From: Pseudoduganella armeniaca
GTDB taxonomy: Bacteria > Pseudomonadota > Gammaproteobacteria > Burkholderiales > Burkholderiaceae_D
Length of the DNA stretch: 64,000 bases
Direction: 5' to 3'
Assembly: GCF_003028855.1 (NCBI RefSeq)
Contig: NZ_CP028324.1
Span: 2,232,001-2,296,000, forward strand
The notes below the pieces were generated by a model. It was not told the DNA's origin. It saw only the letters and a program-made list of their open reading frames with translations, and made no database searches. Shown here piece by piece: positions 35,727-46,098 of this stretch; within the stretch, counting starts at the first letter, position 1, and the number at the start of each line of letters is the position of its first letter. The translations under genes and the position numbers were made by a program.

Positions 35727-36214
35727 TGAACACGGCAGTCCATGCGCGCCCGCGCGGCTTCACGCTGATCGAGCTGCTCGTCACGCTCGCGATCATGGGC
35801 CTCTTGGGCGCGCTCGTGATCCCGACGGCGCAGGTGACGATCCAGCGCCGCAACGAGCAGGAGCTGCTCGCGTCGCTGCACCTGATCCGCAAGGCGCTGG
35901 ACGAGTACAAGCAGGCCTACGACGACGGCCGCATCGCCAAGACGATCGGCAGCAACGGCTACCCGCGCACGCTGGAAACGCTGGTGGAAGGGGTGCCGGA
36001 CCTGCGCAACCCGAAGCGCACCAAGGTGTACTTCCTGCGCCGCCTGCCGCGCGACCCGTTCAACAGCGACAGCGAGCTGACGGCCGCCCAGACCTGGGGC
36101 AAGCGCAGCTACGCCAGCGAGGCGGAGGACCCGCGCGAAGGCGAGGACGTATACGACGTCTACTCGACGTCCGACAAGGTAGGCCTGAACGGCATACCGT
36201 ACCGCAAATGGTGA
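35726..36214 (+). CDS. Type II secretion pseudopilin
   Basis: A 162-residue prepilin-like protein. The signal RPRGFTLIELLVTLAIMGLL has Gly before Phe+1 and Glu at +5, followed by a hydrophobic helix to about residue 32. The C-terminal part (GYPRTLETLVEGVPDLRNPK, FLRRLPRDPFN) is like GspG in plan but has a longer acidic tail ending VYSTSDKVGLNGIPYRKW. It begins one base before the end of the secretin stop codon. It is probably a minor pseudopilin of the same apparatus. Confidence 0.85.
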   Translation: MNTAVHARPRGFTLIELLVTLAIMGLLGALVIPTAQVTIQRRNEQELLASLHLIRKALDEYKQAYDDGRIAKTIGSNGYPRTLETLVEGVPDLRNPKRTKVYFLRRLPRDPFNSDSELTAAQTWGKRSYASEAEDPREGEDVYDVYSTSDKVGLNGIPYRKW

Positions 36215-36222
36215 ACCGAGAT

Positions 36223-36603
36223 ATGAGCAAGCGCCGCGCCAAGGGTTTCACGCTGATCGAGCTGCTGGTCGTGCTGGGCATCATCGCCTTGCTGCTGACG
36301 CTGGCGGTGCCGCGCTATTTCCCCAGCGTGGACAAGACCAAGGAAACCATCCTGGGCGACAACCTGCGCAACACGCGCGCCGTCATCGACCAGTTCTATG
36401 GCGACACCGGGCGTTACCCCGATTCGCTCGAGCAGCTGGTGGAGAAACGCTACCTGCGCGCGCTGCCGGTGGACCCGATCACGGAGCGCACCGACAGCTG
36501 GCAGCTGGTGCCGCCCGAGGACCCGAGCAAGGGCGGCGTGGCCGACCTGAAGAGTGGAGCGCCCGGCAATGACCGCAGCGGCAGGCCGTATTCGGACTGG
36601 TAG
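36223..36603 (+). CDS. Type II secretion pseudopilin
   Basis: A 126-residue prepilin-like protein: RRAKGFTLIELLVVLGIIAL is a clear class III signal with Gly/Phe and Glu+5. The C-terminal domain has YGDTGRYPDSLEQLVEKRYLRALPVDPI, a common pseudopilin pattern. The ATG at 36223 has a weak CCGAG upstream. An in-frame ATG at 36208 would overlap the preceding stop and also be possible. It is co-transcribed with the other pseudopilin genes. Confidence 0.82.
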   Translation: MSKRRAKGFTLIELLVVLGIIALLLTLAVPRYFPSVDKTKETILGDNLRNTRAVIDQFYGDTGRYPDSLEQLVEKRYLRALPVDPITERTDSWQLVPPEDPSKGGVADLKSGAPGNDRSGRPYSDW

Positions 36604-37416
36604 GCGCGGGCGCGGCCGGCTGCGGCCGGCGCGCGGCTTCACCTATGTCAGCGTGATCATCCTGGTGGCGATCATCGGCCTGGTCGCCGCCACCACGGTG
36701 CGCATCGGCGCCACGATGCAGCGCGCCCAGGCCGAGCGCGAGCTGCTCTACATCGGCGAGCAGTTCAGCGACGCCCTGAAGAGCTATGCCAACGCCACCC
36801 CGCAGGGCCAGCCGCAGCAGCCGCCGACGTTGAAGGAACTGCTGCGCGATCCGCGTTTTCCCGGCACCCGCCGCCACCTGCGCAAGATTTTCGTCGACCC
36901 GATGACGGGCAAGGCGGAATGGGGCGTCATCTACATGGGCGACAAGCTGGGGGTGCTGGGCATCTACAGCCTGTCCACGGCCGCGCCGATCAAGGTGGGC
37001 AATTTCCCGATGCGTTTCCAGGCCTTCGAGGGCAAGCAGAAGATTTCCGACTGGGTGTTCACCTTTAACGGCCAGGAACCGCCGCCGCCGGGCCAGCTGC
37101 CGGCCAAGCCGGGCGCCGGCAACCCGATGACGGGCAATCCGATGACGGGCAATCCGATGACGGGCAAGCCCGGCGGAACGGCGCCCGGCATGCCGTCCGG
37201 AACGCCCGCGGGAACGCCTGCGGGGATGCCACCGGGCGCGCCGCCAGCGTCGCCGTTGACGGGCAAGCCATCGACACCACCGCCCGAGGCACCGGCAGAG
37301 CAGGAGCCCCGGCGGAGCCGGAGATGCCCCAGGAGCCGCCGTCCGAGCCGCCGCCAGAGCCCCAGGAGCCGCCGCCAGCACCGGCCGAGCCCGCCGAGCC
37401 ACCCAACAGCAGGTAG
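36569..37416 (+). CDS. Pseudopilin with repetitive proline-rich tail, frame broken near the end
   Basis: A prepilin-like protein: ARGFTYVSVIILVAIIGLVA has Gly before Phe but lacks the usual Glu+5 (here Ser), as in GspK-type minor pseudopilins. The globular part runs to about 165. A low-complexity tail follows with three copies of NPMTG (37121-37165) and Gly/Pro/Thr repeats. As written, the frame after 37310 turns Arg/Ser-rich and runs on to 37519. Read one frame back it continues as PEMPQEPPSEPPPEPQEPPP and stops at TAG 37414-37416, matching the tail's composition. This implies one missing C in the run at 37307-37310. GGAG precedes the ATG. Confidence 0.7.
37121..37165 (+). repeat. Three tandem 15-base repeats inside the pseudopilin gene
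   Basis: Three copies of a 15-base unit (AACCCGATGACGGGC, then twice AATCCGATGACGGGC) encode NPMTG three times. Such in-frame tandem repeats can change copy number by slippage. Confidence 0.9.
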
Positions 37417-37590
37417 GAGAATCCCTGACCGAGATGTAGGAAATCCACAACGTCAGTGTTGTAAAAATGCCAGCTTAGATAAGGTTTTTATAACGTGCGT
37501 GACGTTGCAGGAATTTTAATTGTGTTAGTATTTCATCAGCAGTAGATCACCGACACAGCGACCACACTACTCTCACAAGGATAACTACTC

Positions 37591-38070
37591 ATGAAACTGA
37601 AATTCGCCGTAGCAGGCCTGCTGGCCGCAGCATCCTTCTCCGCCCTGGCATCGGACCAGACCGTTGATCTGACCGTCGGTGGCGACAATTTCTTCAACTC
37701 CGCGGTTCCTGGCGGTGACGGCGTGCTGTCCGGCGGCGTGGACGTGATCACGTTCGGCGGCCTGGATGCAGGCGTGTACAACCTGGTCGTGACGATCAGC
37801 GGCCAGAAACTGACGTTCAACGACGCCCTGTCGAACCTGAACGGCGTCACCGGCAAATACACGGAAGACGGCAAATACCGCTTCTACGGCGTGGAAGCCA
37901 CCGGCTCGAGCCCGTTCACGCTGACCCTGTTCGGCAACGCCGACATCGGCGCCAAGTACAGCGGCGAAGTGTCGGTATCGGCCGTACCGGAGCCAAGCAC
38001 CTACGGCATGCTGCTGGGCGGCATGGGCATCATGGCCTTCCTGGCCCGCCGCAAATCCAAGCAAGCGTAA
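37591..38070 (+). CDS. PEP-CTERM protein downstream of the secretion locus
   Basis: A 159-residue exported protein with a signal peptide ending ALA at about residue 20, a beta-rich body and a PEP-CTERM tail (VPEPSTYGMLLGGMGIMAFL, ARRKSK). AAGGAT precedes the ATG. The 174 bases upstream are AT-rich (TTGCAGGAATTTTAATTGTG near 37504) and likely hold a promoter, so it may be expressed separately from the secretion genes. A strong terminator follows. It is a plausible surface protein. Whether it uses the neighbouring secretion system is not known. Confidence 0.9.
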   Translation: MKLKFAVAGLLAAASFSALASDQTVDLTVGGDNFFNSAVPGGDGVLSGGVDVITFGGLDAGVYNLVVTISGQKLTFNDALSNLNGVTGKYTEDGKYRFYGVEATGSSPFTLTLFGNADIGAKYSGEVSVSAVPEPSTYGMLLGGMGIMAFLARRKSKQA

Positions 38071-38084
38071 TTTCAGCTTCATGC

Positions 38085-38119
38085 GAAAAAAACCGCTGCC
38101 TCGGCAGCGGTTTTTTTTC
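38085..38119 (+). terminator. Intrinsic terminator after the PEP-CTERM gene
   Basis: AAAAAACCGCTGCC / GGCAGCGGTTTTTTTT forms a strong symmetric hairpin with flanking A and T runs. It could also serve transcripts from the opposite strand (murJ). Confidence 0.93.
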
Positions 38120-38132
38120 GTCTCAACAGCCG

Positions 38133-38178
38133 AGCCCGTGTCCCACCACGGGGTCAGACCCCAAACCGGGACACGAGC
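38133..38178. repeat. Nested palindrome (GTGTCCC / GGGACAC with inner GGGGTC / GACCCC)
   Basis: An outer inverted repeat GTGTCCC (38138-38144) / GGGACAC (38168-38174) encloses an inner hairpin GGGGTC (38150-38155) / GACCCC (38157-38162). The inner core GGGGTCAGACCCC resembles the ends of other palindromic elements in the window. It lies between the ends of the PEP-CTERM gene and murJ. Confidence 0.75.
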
Positions 38179-38200
38179 CCGGCCGTGTACACCAGGGATG

Positions 38201-39751
38201 TCACTTGCCGGTGCGCCGGAAGTCGCGTACCCGGAACCCCAGCAGTACCAGCAGGCCGAAGTAGACCAGCCCGCAAACGGCGATGACGCCCGCCAGCGCC
38301 CCGGCGCGCAGCAACGGCGTCGCGCGCAGCGCCAGCCAGTCGAACTGCTGGGCCGCGAACCAGCCCGTCACGCCCATCGCCGCGACGGCCACGACCAGCT
38401 TGACGAAGAACTTGCCCCAGCCAGGGGAGGGCACGTAGATGCCGCGCTTGCGCAGGCCGATGAACAGGAACAGCGCGTTCAGGCAGGCGGCCAGGCCGAT
38501 CGACAACGCCAGGCCCGCCACCTCGATCAAGGGGACGAAAATCAGGTTCATCAGCTGGGTCGCCAGTAGCACGCCCATGGCGATGCGCACCGGCGTGCGG
38601 ATGTCCTGCCGGGCGTAGAAGGCCGGCGCCAGGGTCTTGACGAGGATGATGCCGACGAGGCCGGCCGCATAGGCGATCAGCGGGCGCGCCGACATCTCGG
38701 CGGCCCGGTCCGTGAACGCGCCGTAATGGAACAGCGTGGCGATCAGCGGCAAGGCCAGCACGCACAGGCCGATGGCGGCCGGGATCGCCAGCAGCAGGGT
38801 CAGGCGCAGGCCCCAGTCCAGCAGCGCCGAGTATTCCTCGCGGTCGCCGTCCACATTGGCTTTCGACAGGCTGGGCAGCAGGATCGTGCCCAGCGCCACG
38901 CCCAGCAGCGCGGTGGGGAATTCCATCAGGCGGTCCGCATAGGTCAGCCACGAGATGCTGCCTTGTTCCAGGCGCGACGCGATGCTGGTGTTGATCATCA
39001 GGCTGATCTGCGAGGCCGACACGGCAAACACGGCCGGCCCCATCTTCTTCAGCACGCGCCGCACGCCCGGATCGGACAGGCCGGCAGCCGGGTTGATCGA
39101 CAGGCGCGGCAGCATGCCGATCTTGATCAGCGCGGGAATCTGGATGGCCACCTGCAGCAGGCCGCCGACGAATACGGCGATGGCCTGCGCGTACACCGGT
39201 TGCTCGAGGTAGGGGGCCAGGAACAGCGAGCCGGCGATCAGCGACAGGTTCAGCAGCACGGGGGTGAAGGCCGGGATCTTGAACTGGTGCCAGGTGTTCA
39301 GGATACCGCCGGCCATCGCGACGAACGACATGCAGGCGATATAGGGGAACATCAGGCGCGTCATCCAGACGGCGGCGTCGAACGCGCCCGCGTCCTGCTT
39401 CAGGCCGCCGGCGATCAGCAGCACGAACAGCGGTGCGCCGACGATGCCGATCGCGCTGACGATCAGCGTCGCCCAGACCAGGCAGTTGGCGACATGGTCG
39501 GACAAGGTCCGGCTGGCCTCCTGGCCATGCTGGATCTTGTACTCGGCCAGGATCGGCACGAAGGCCTGCGAGAAGGCGCCTTCGGCAAACAGCCGGCGCA
39601 GCAGGTTGGGGATGCGGAAGGCCACGTTGAAGGCGTCCGTATAGGCGCCGGCGCCGAAGGCGCGGGCAAACAGCGTCTCGCGCAGCAGGCCGGTCACGCG
39701 CGACAGCATGGTCATGCTGGAGACGGCGGCAAGGGTTCGAAGTAGATTCAT
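38201..39751 (-). CDS. murJ: Lipid II flippase MurJ
   Basis: Moves the lipid-linked peptidoglycan precursor across the inner membrane. The protein has 516 residues and about 14 hydrophobic helices. The start MNLLRTLAAVSSMTMLSRVT and the RETLFARAFGAGAYTDAFNVAFRIPNLLRRLFAEGAFSQAFVPI region are hallmarks of the MurJ/MviN family, with the conserved Arg and Asp residues of the central cavity. It lies convergent to the PEP-CTERM gene and divergent from rpsT, a murJ-rpsT arrangement common in proteobacteria. Confidence 0.96.
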   Translation of the reverse strand: MNLLRTLAAVSSMTMLSRVTGLLRETLFARAFGAGAYTDAFNVAFRIPNLLRRLFAEGAFSQAFVPILAEYKIQHGQEASRTLSDHVANCLVWATLIVSAIGIVGAPLFVLLIAGGLKQDAGAFDAAVWMTRLMFPYIACMSFVAMAGGILNTWHQFKIPAFTPVLLNLSLIAGSLFLAPYLEQPVYAQAIAVFVGGLLQVAIQIPALIKIGMLPRLSINPAAGLSDPGVRRVLKKMGPAVFAVSASQISLMINTSIASRLEQGSISWLTYADRLMEFPTALLGVALGTILLPSLSKANVDGDREEYSALLDWGLRLTLLLAIPAAIGLCVLALPLIATLFHYGAFTDRAAEMSARPLIAYAAGLVGIILVKTLAPAFYARQDIRTPVRIAMGVLLATQLMNLIFVPLIEVAGLALSIGLAACLNALFLFIGLRKRGIYVPSPGWGKFFVKLVVAVAAMGVTGWFAAQQFDWLALRATPLLRAGALAGVIAVCGLVYFGLLVLLGFRVRDFRRTGK

Positions 39752-40082
39752 GGTGCGCGATTATAGCCGCGCGGCACCCGCGAATTGCTGAGATTGCCAT
39801 TAAATGAGGACTGCGTGAAGGCTGCGCAGCCGTTGGCTTCGTGTGAAACCAGCAAGTTTCCGCTTTTTTGAATTGCCCTGACATCAAAAGCTGGATATAA
39901 TTTAAGGCTGTACAGAATTCAGTGACGCAGACACAGCGAACGCGGCAGATTGATCGCCCGTTCGCAGGCACCCGACTCAGGTGGTCTGTACTGAGTGGCC
40001 TGCATGGTCAGACAGCTGAACGCACCGGTTTGGCAAACGCTATTGTTTGCAAACGAACTTTGACAACGATTTAGGAAATTCC
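39752..40082 (+). promoter_or_regulatory. murJ-rpsT divergent intergenic region
   Basis: 331 bases between divergent murJ and rpsT. It contains the rpsT promoter candidate at 39873-39901 and a leader of about 175 bases before rpsT. S20 is known to regulate its own translation in other bacteria, so a structured leader would be expected. No coding frame is seen. Confidence 0.55.
39873..39901 (+). promoter_or_regulatory. Promoter of rpsT
   Basis: TTGCCC at 39873-39878 and a perfect TATAAT at 39896-39901 are separated by 17 bases, in an AT-rich stretch upstream of rpsT. Confidence 0.8.
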
Positions 40083-40349
40083 ATGGCAAATACCGCACAA
40101 GCGCGCAAACGCGCTCGTCAAGCAGTCAAGCAAAACGCTCACAACTCGGCTCAGCGCTCGACGCTGCGCACCGCCATCAAGGCTGTCCGCAAGGCGATCC
40201 TGGCTGGTGACAAGGCTGCTGCAACCCAGGTCTTCCAGGCCTCCGTCTCGACGATCGATTCGATCGCTGACAAAAAGATCATCCACAAGAACAAGGCCGC
40301 TCGCCACAAGAGCCGTCTGGCAGCTGCCCTGAAGGCACTGTCCGCCTAA
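40083..40349 (+). CDS. rpsT: 30S ribosomal protein S20
   Basis: A small-subunit ribosomal protein that binds 16S rRNA. The 88-residue, strongly basic sequence starts ANTAQARKRARQAVKQNAHN and ends with the typical HKNKAARHKSRLAAALKAL helix. The ATG at 40083 has AGGAAA upstream. An in-frame upstream extension to 40047 has no family similarity. A terminator follows. Confidence 0.98.
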   Translation: MANTAQARKRARQAVKQNAHNSAQRSTLRTAIKAVRKAILAGDKAAATQVFQASVSTIDSIADKKIIHKNKAARHKSRLAAALKALSA

Positions 40350-40391
40350 GTTCGCGTGCGGCGGCAATAGCCGCCATACAGGTGCTGAGAA

Positions 40392-40423
40392 GAGCCCGCC
40401 CGGTACAGCCGGTGCGGGCTTTT
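40392..40423 (+). terminator. Terminator after rpsT
   Basis: AGCCCGC and GCGGGCT enclose a secondary CCGG/CCGG-containing loop, and TTTT follows. Confidence 0.75.
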
Positions 40424-40492
40424 CGCTTTGGCGCTTGCTTTCGTCAGTAGGGGGAGGGCCAGGGCGCGCCGGCGGCTGGGCCGGCCCCCTGC

Positions 40493-40521
40493 TGGCAACG
40501 ATTGCAAAGCTGGGGCATAAT
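40493..40521 (+). promoter_or_regulatory. Candidate promoter of the monomeric icd gene
   Basis: TGGCAA at 40493-40498 and CATAAT at 40516-40521 have 17-base spacing. The -10 is good and the -35 is weak. The transcript would have a leader of about 190 bases, in which nothing else is recognised. Confidence 0.4.
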
Positions 40522-40720
40522 ACGCGCCGTCTTATGTCTTATAGAAGACTTCGATAGCCAGGGTCACGCGCCCGGCGGACCGTCCCGGCACGCTGCTGTC
40601 ATCGCCGCACGGGGCGGAGTAAAATGAGCGGGGTGTTGGGGTGCGCCACAAGCGTAGACCGGCGGTTATTAATTAGTCTGACAAGTCGCGATACCATTCG
40701 CGCAAACTGAGGAAAAATGC

Positions 40721-42952
<2,232 letters not shown>

Positions 42953-42967
42953 GCTTGAACGCGTAAC

Positions 42968-43003
42968 AAAAAACCCGCGGCTGCGAAGCCGCGGGTTTTT
43001 TTA
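42968..43003 (+). terminator. Terminator after monomeric icd
   Basis: AAAAAACCCGCGGCT / AGCCGCGGGTTTTTTT is a symmetric hairpin with a GCGA-type loop and a long T-run. Confidence 0.95.
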
Positions 43004-43004
43004 T

Positions 43005-43285
43005 GGGCTCTGTCCCCAAAGGGGACAGAGCCCAATGCCGCTAAGTTAAGGACTTTTGGCGTGCAAAGAACAGAAGCTCGCTTGGGGTCTGTCCCGTTTT
43101 TTGGGACTGACCCCGGTTTTTATCGTGAAGTTCGCATGGTTCTGCGATTAAAACCAGGGTCAGTCCCCTGCGGGGACAGACCCTAACCCAGCTGCTGTTC
43201 TCTTAACTTAGCGGCATTAGGACTGACCCCGAAGTTCGCTTGCGCTCCAATAACATCGGGGCCAGTCCCTGAAGGGACAGACCCC
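43005..43285. repeat. Composite cluster of nested palindromic elements
   Basis: The whole gap between two genes is made of inverted repeats. First comes GGGCTCTGTCCCC / GGGGACAGAGCCC (43005-43017 / 43021-43033). AATGCCGCTAAGTTAAG (43034-43050) returns inverted at 43203-43219. Between these lies a central element with GGGGTCTGTCCC / GGGACTGACCCC (43084-43114) at one end and GGGTCAGTCCCC / GGGGACAGACCC (43157-43182) at the other. A further GGACTGACCCC...GGGGCCAGTCC plus AGGGACAGACCCC set lies at 43220-43285. The layout suggests one element inserted into another. A related central element is at 59326-59419. Confidence 0.9.
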
Positions 43286-43291
43286 AGCGCC

Positions 43292-43843
43292 TCAGTCGCC
43301 AGTAGCAATCTCCACGAACTCCCCCGGCATCAAGGGATGCGAAGCCAGCGAAAACGCCCCGATGCTGCTGCGCACCAGCCGCAGGGTAGGGAAGCCGACG
43401 GCGGCCGTCATGCGCCGCACCTGGCGGTTCTTGCCCTCGGCCAGCGTGATGGCCAGCCAGCTGGTGGGCTGGTCGGCGCGCGTCCGGATCGGCGGGTTGC
43501 GCGGCCACAGCCATTCGGGTTCGGCGATGCGCACGGCGCGGCAGGGCTGCGTGACGAAGTCGCCCAGGTCCAGCGGCGCCTGCAGCCGTTCCAGCGCGGC
43601 GGCGTCAGGGATGCCGTCCACCTGCACCAGGTAGGTCTTGGCTTCCTTGTGGTCGGGATGGGCGATGCGGTGCTGCAGCTTGCCGTCGTCGGTCAGCAGC
43701 ATCAGGCCTTCGCTGTCGGCGTCCAGGCGGCCGGCCGGATAGATGTTCGGAACGGCCAGGTAATCGGCCAGCGTTTCCCGGCCGTCCTGCGGCGAGAACT
43801 GGCACAGTACCTGGAACGGTTTGTTGAAAAGGATGAGTGGCAT
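43292..43843 (-). CDS. rRNA pseudouridine synthase (RluE/RsuA-type)
   Basis: Converts uridine to pseudouridine in rRNA. The 183-residue core starts MPLILFNKPFQVLCQFSPQD and has the catalytic motif PAGRLDADSEGLMLLTDDG, with the active Asp in GRLD, and the later AEGKNRQVRRMTAAVGFPTLRLVRSSIG. This is the small RsuA-family type without an S4 domain, as in RluE. The start at 43843 is chosen because the core motif begins there. The frame remains open to 43924 upstream, but that stretch lacks family features, and no strong ribosome-binding site decides between them. Confidence 0.9.
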   Translation of the reverse strand: MPLILFNKPFQVLCQFSPQDGRETLADYLAVPNIYPAGRLDADSEGLMLLTDDGKLQHRIAHPDHKEAKTYLVQVDGIPDAAALERLQAPLDLGDFVTQPCRAVRIAEPEWLWPRNPPIRTRADQPTSWLAITLAEGKNRQVRRMTAAVGFPTLRLVRSSIGAFSLASHPLMPGEFVEIATGD

Positions 43844-44045
43844 GGAAGGCGTCAAACGGATTCGGAAAACACGGGCGCCGCGACCATGGCTGTCCGCTGC
43901 ATAGTGGTGCATAATGCAAGACATGCCTGCTCAGTCTCAACGAGCATCGGCCGCGACTCGTGCTGCTGCGCGCATTGTAATCCAGGCGCCCGCGCAGCCG
44001 GGCGCGAGGCCGAGCCGCACCAAGCCCTGACTAATGGAGAACACG

Positions 44046-45299
44046 ATGTACCAACATATCAAAGTACCCGCTGACGGCCAGAAGATCACCGTCAACGCCG
44101 ATTTCTCGCTGGTCGTGCCGGACCAGCCGATCATTCCGTTCATCGAAGGCGACGGCACGGGTATCGACATCACCCCGGTGATGATCAAGGTGGTGGACGC
44201 GGCCGTGGCCAAGGCCTACGGCGGCCAGAAGAAGATCAGCTGGATGGAAATCTATGCCGGCGAGAAGTCGACCACCGTGTACGGCCCGGACGTATGGCTG
44301 CCGGAGGAAACCCTGCAGGTACTGAAGGACTACGTGGTGTCGATCAAGGGCCCGCTGACGACGCCGGTGGGCGGCGGCATCCGCTCGCTCAACGTGGCGC
44401 TGCGCCAGGAGCTCGACCTGTACGTCTGCCTGCGCCCGGTGCGCTATTTCGCTGGCGTGCCGTCCCCGGTCAAGGAGCCGCACAAGACCGACATGGTGAT
44501 CTTCCGCGAGAACTCCGAGGACATCTACGCCGGCATCGAATACCAGGAAGGCTCGGACAACGTCAAGAAGCTGATCAAGTTCCTGACCGAGGAAATGGGC
44601 GTCAAGAAGATCCGCTTCCCCGAGACCTCCGGCATCGGCATCAAGCCCGTTTCGCGCGAAGGCACCGAGCGCCTGGTGCGCAAGGCGATCCAGTACGCGA
44701 TCGACAACGACAAGCCGTCCGTGACGATCGTCCACAAGGGTAACATCATGAAGTACACGGAAGGCGGCTTCCGTGACTGGGCCTACGCGCTGGCGCAGAA
44801 GGAGTTCGGCGCGGAGCTGATCGACGGCGGCCCATGGTGCAAGTTCAAGAATCCGAAGACGGGCAAGGACATCGTCGTCAAGGATTCGATCGCCGACGCC
44901 TTCCTGCAGCAGATCCTGCTGCGCCCGGCCGAGTACAGCGTCATCGCCACGCTGAACCTGAACGGCGACTACATCTCGGACGCGCTGGCGGCCCAGGTGG
45001 GCGGCATCGGCATCGCGCCGGGCGCCAACATGTCCGACTCGGTGGCGATGTTCGAAGCCACCCACGGCACTGCGCCGAAGTACGCCGGCAAGGACTACGT
45101 CAACCCGGGTTCGCTGATCCTGTCGGCCGAGATGATGCTGCGCCACATGGGCTGGACGGAAGCGGCCGACCTGATCATCGCGTCGATGGAAAAAGCCATC
45201 ACGTCGAAGAAGGTCACGTACGACTTCGCCCGCCTGATGGAAGGCGCGACGCAGGTGTCGTGCTCGGGCTTCGGCGACGTGATGATCGAGCAGATGTAA
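44046..45299 (+). CDS. icd: Dimeric NADP-dependent isocitrate dehydrogenase
   Basis: The classical dimeric enzyme of the TCA cycle, 417 residues. The start YQHIKVPADGQKITV, PIIPFIEGDGTGIDI, GPLTTPVGGGIRSLNVALRQ with the phosphorylatable Ser region, FRENSEDIYAGIEY, and MLRHMGWTEAADLI all match Icd. GGAG lies before the ATG at 44046. An in-frame ATG at 44034 would place that site inside the gene. A terminator follows. See the monomeric enzyme at 40721. Confidence 0.97.
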   Translation: MYQHIKVPADGQKITVNADFSLVVPDQPIIPFIEGDGTGIDITPVMIKVVDAAVAKAYGGQKKISWMEIYAGEKSTTVYGPDVWLPEETLQVLKDYVVSIKGPLTTPVGGGIRSLNVALRQELDLYVCLRPVRYFAGVPSPVKEPHKTDMVIFRENSEDIYAGIEYQEGSDNVKKLIKFLTEEMGVKKIRFPETSGIGIKPVSREGTERLVRKAIQYAIDNDKPSVTIVHKGNIMKYTEGGFRDWAYALAQKEFGAELIDGGPWCKFKNPKTGKDIVVKDSIADAFLQQILLRPAEYSVIATLNLNGDYISDALAAQVGGIGIAPGANMSDSVAMFEATHGTAPKYAGKDYVNPGSLILSAEMMLRHMGWTEAADLIIASMEKAITSKKVTYDFARLMEGATQVSCSGFGDVMIEQM

Positions 45300-45326
45300 T
45301 TGGAATACCGGGCCTGACCCATATCG

Positions 45327-45360
45327 AGCCCTGCGCCGTCGCCGGAAGCAGGGCTTTTTT
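45327..45360 (+). terminator. Terminator after dimeric icd
   Basis: AGCCCTGC / GCAGGGCT with a 13-base loop is followed by six T. It lies 27 bases after the stop codon. Confidence 0.88.
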
Positions 45361-45389
45361 GTGCCCGCCGCATCTATAGGAGAGCTGTC

Positions 45390-46085
45390 ATGAAAACCAT
45401 CGGACTGATCGGCGGAATGAGCTGGGAATCGACGGTGCCGTACTACCGTCAGATCAACGAGACCGTGCGCGAGCAGCTGGGTGGCCTGCATTCGGCCAAG
45501 GTCGCCCTTGTCAGCCTGGACTTCCACGAGGTCGAGGCATTGCAGCGGGCGGGCGATTGGGAAGCATCGGGCGTGCTGCTGGCGCAAGCCGCGCGCAGCG
45601 TGGCCGCCGCCGGCGCCGACTTCATCGTGCTGTGCACGAACACCATGCACAAGGTGGCGGGCGCCATCGAGGCGGCCGTCGACATCCCGCTGCTGCACAT
45701 CGCCGATCCCACCGCGGCCGCGATCCGCGCGGCCGGCTGCACCACGGTGGGCCTGCTGGGCACGCGCTTCACGATGGAGCAGCCGTTCTACCGCGAACGG
45801 CTGGGCGAGCACGGGCTGGAAGTGGTGACGCCGGAGCAGGCCGACCGCGAGATCGTGCACCGCATCATCTACGAAGAGCTGTGCCTGGGCCGCATCGAGC
45901 CCGAGTCGCGCACGGCCTACCGGCGCATCATGGAAAACCTGGCCGCGCGCGGCGCCCAGGCCATCATCCTGGGCTGCACGGAAATCACGCTGCTGGTCAA
46001 CGGTTACGACGCGCCGGTGCCGCTGTTCGACACCACGGCCATCCACGCCCGCCACGCGGCGCTGCACGCCATCGGCGCGGCATGA
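45390..46085 (+). CDS. Aspartate/glutamate racemase family protein
   Basis: A 231-residue cofactor-free amino acid racemase-like protein. Two catalytic cysteines are in LCTNTMHK (about residue 82) and LGCTEITLL (about residue 195), as in the YgeA-type Asp/Glu racemase family. The start MKTIGLIGGMSWESTVPYYR is typical. AGGAGAG precedes the ATG. The substrate cannot be told from sequence. It stands alone between the icd terminator and a repeat cluster. Confidence 0.9.
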   Translation: MKTIGLIGGMSWESTVPYYRQINETVREQLGGLHSAKVALVSLDFHEVEALQRAGDWEASGVLLAQAARSVAAAGADFIVLCTNTMHKVAGAIEAAVDIPLLHIADPTAAAIRAAGCTTVGLLGTRFTMEQPFYRERLGEHGLEVVTPEQADREIVHRIIYEELCLGRIEPESRTAYRRIMENLAARGAQAIILGCTEITLLVNGYDAPVPLFDTTAIHARHAALHAIGAA

Positions 46086-46098
46086 GGCAGCGCGGGCA

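Noticed and set aside
37311..37519. Arg/Ser-rich C-terminus of the last pseudopilin as real protein
   Set aside because: The alternative frame continues the proline-rich pattern and ends at 37416; the longer reading runs into the promoter region of the next gene.
43005..43285. CRISPR array
   Set aside because: The repeats are inverted rather than direct, of unequal length, with no regular spacers and no cas genes.
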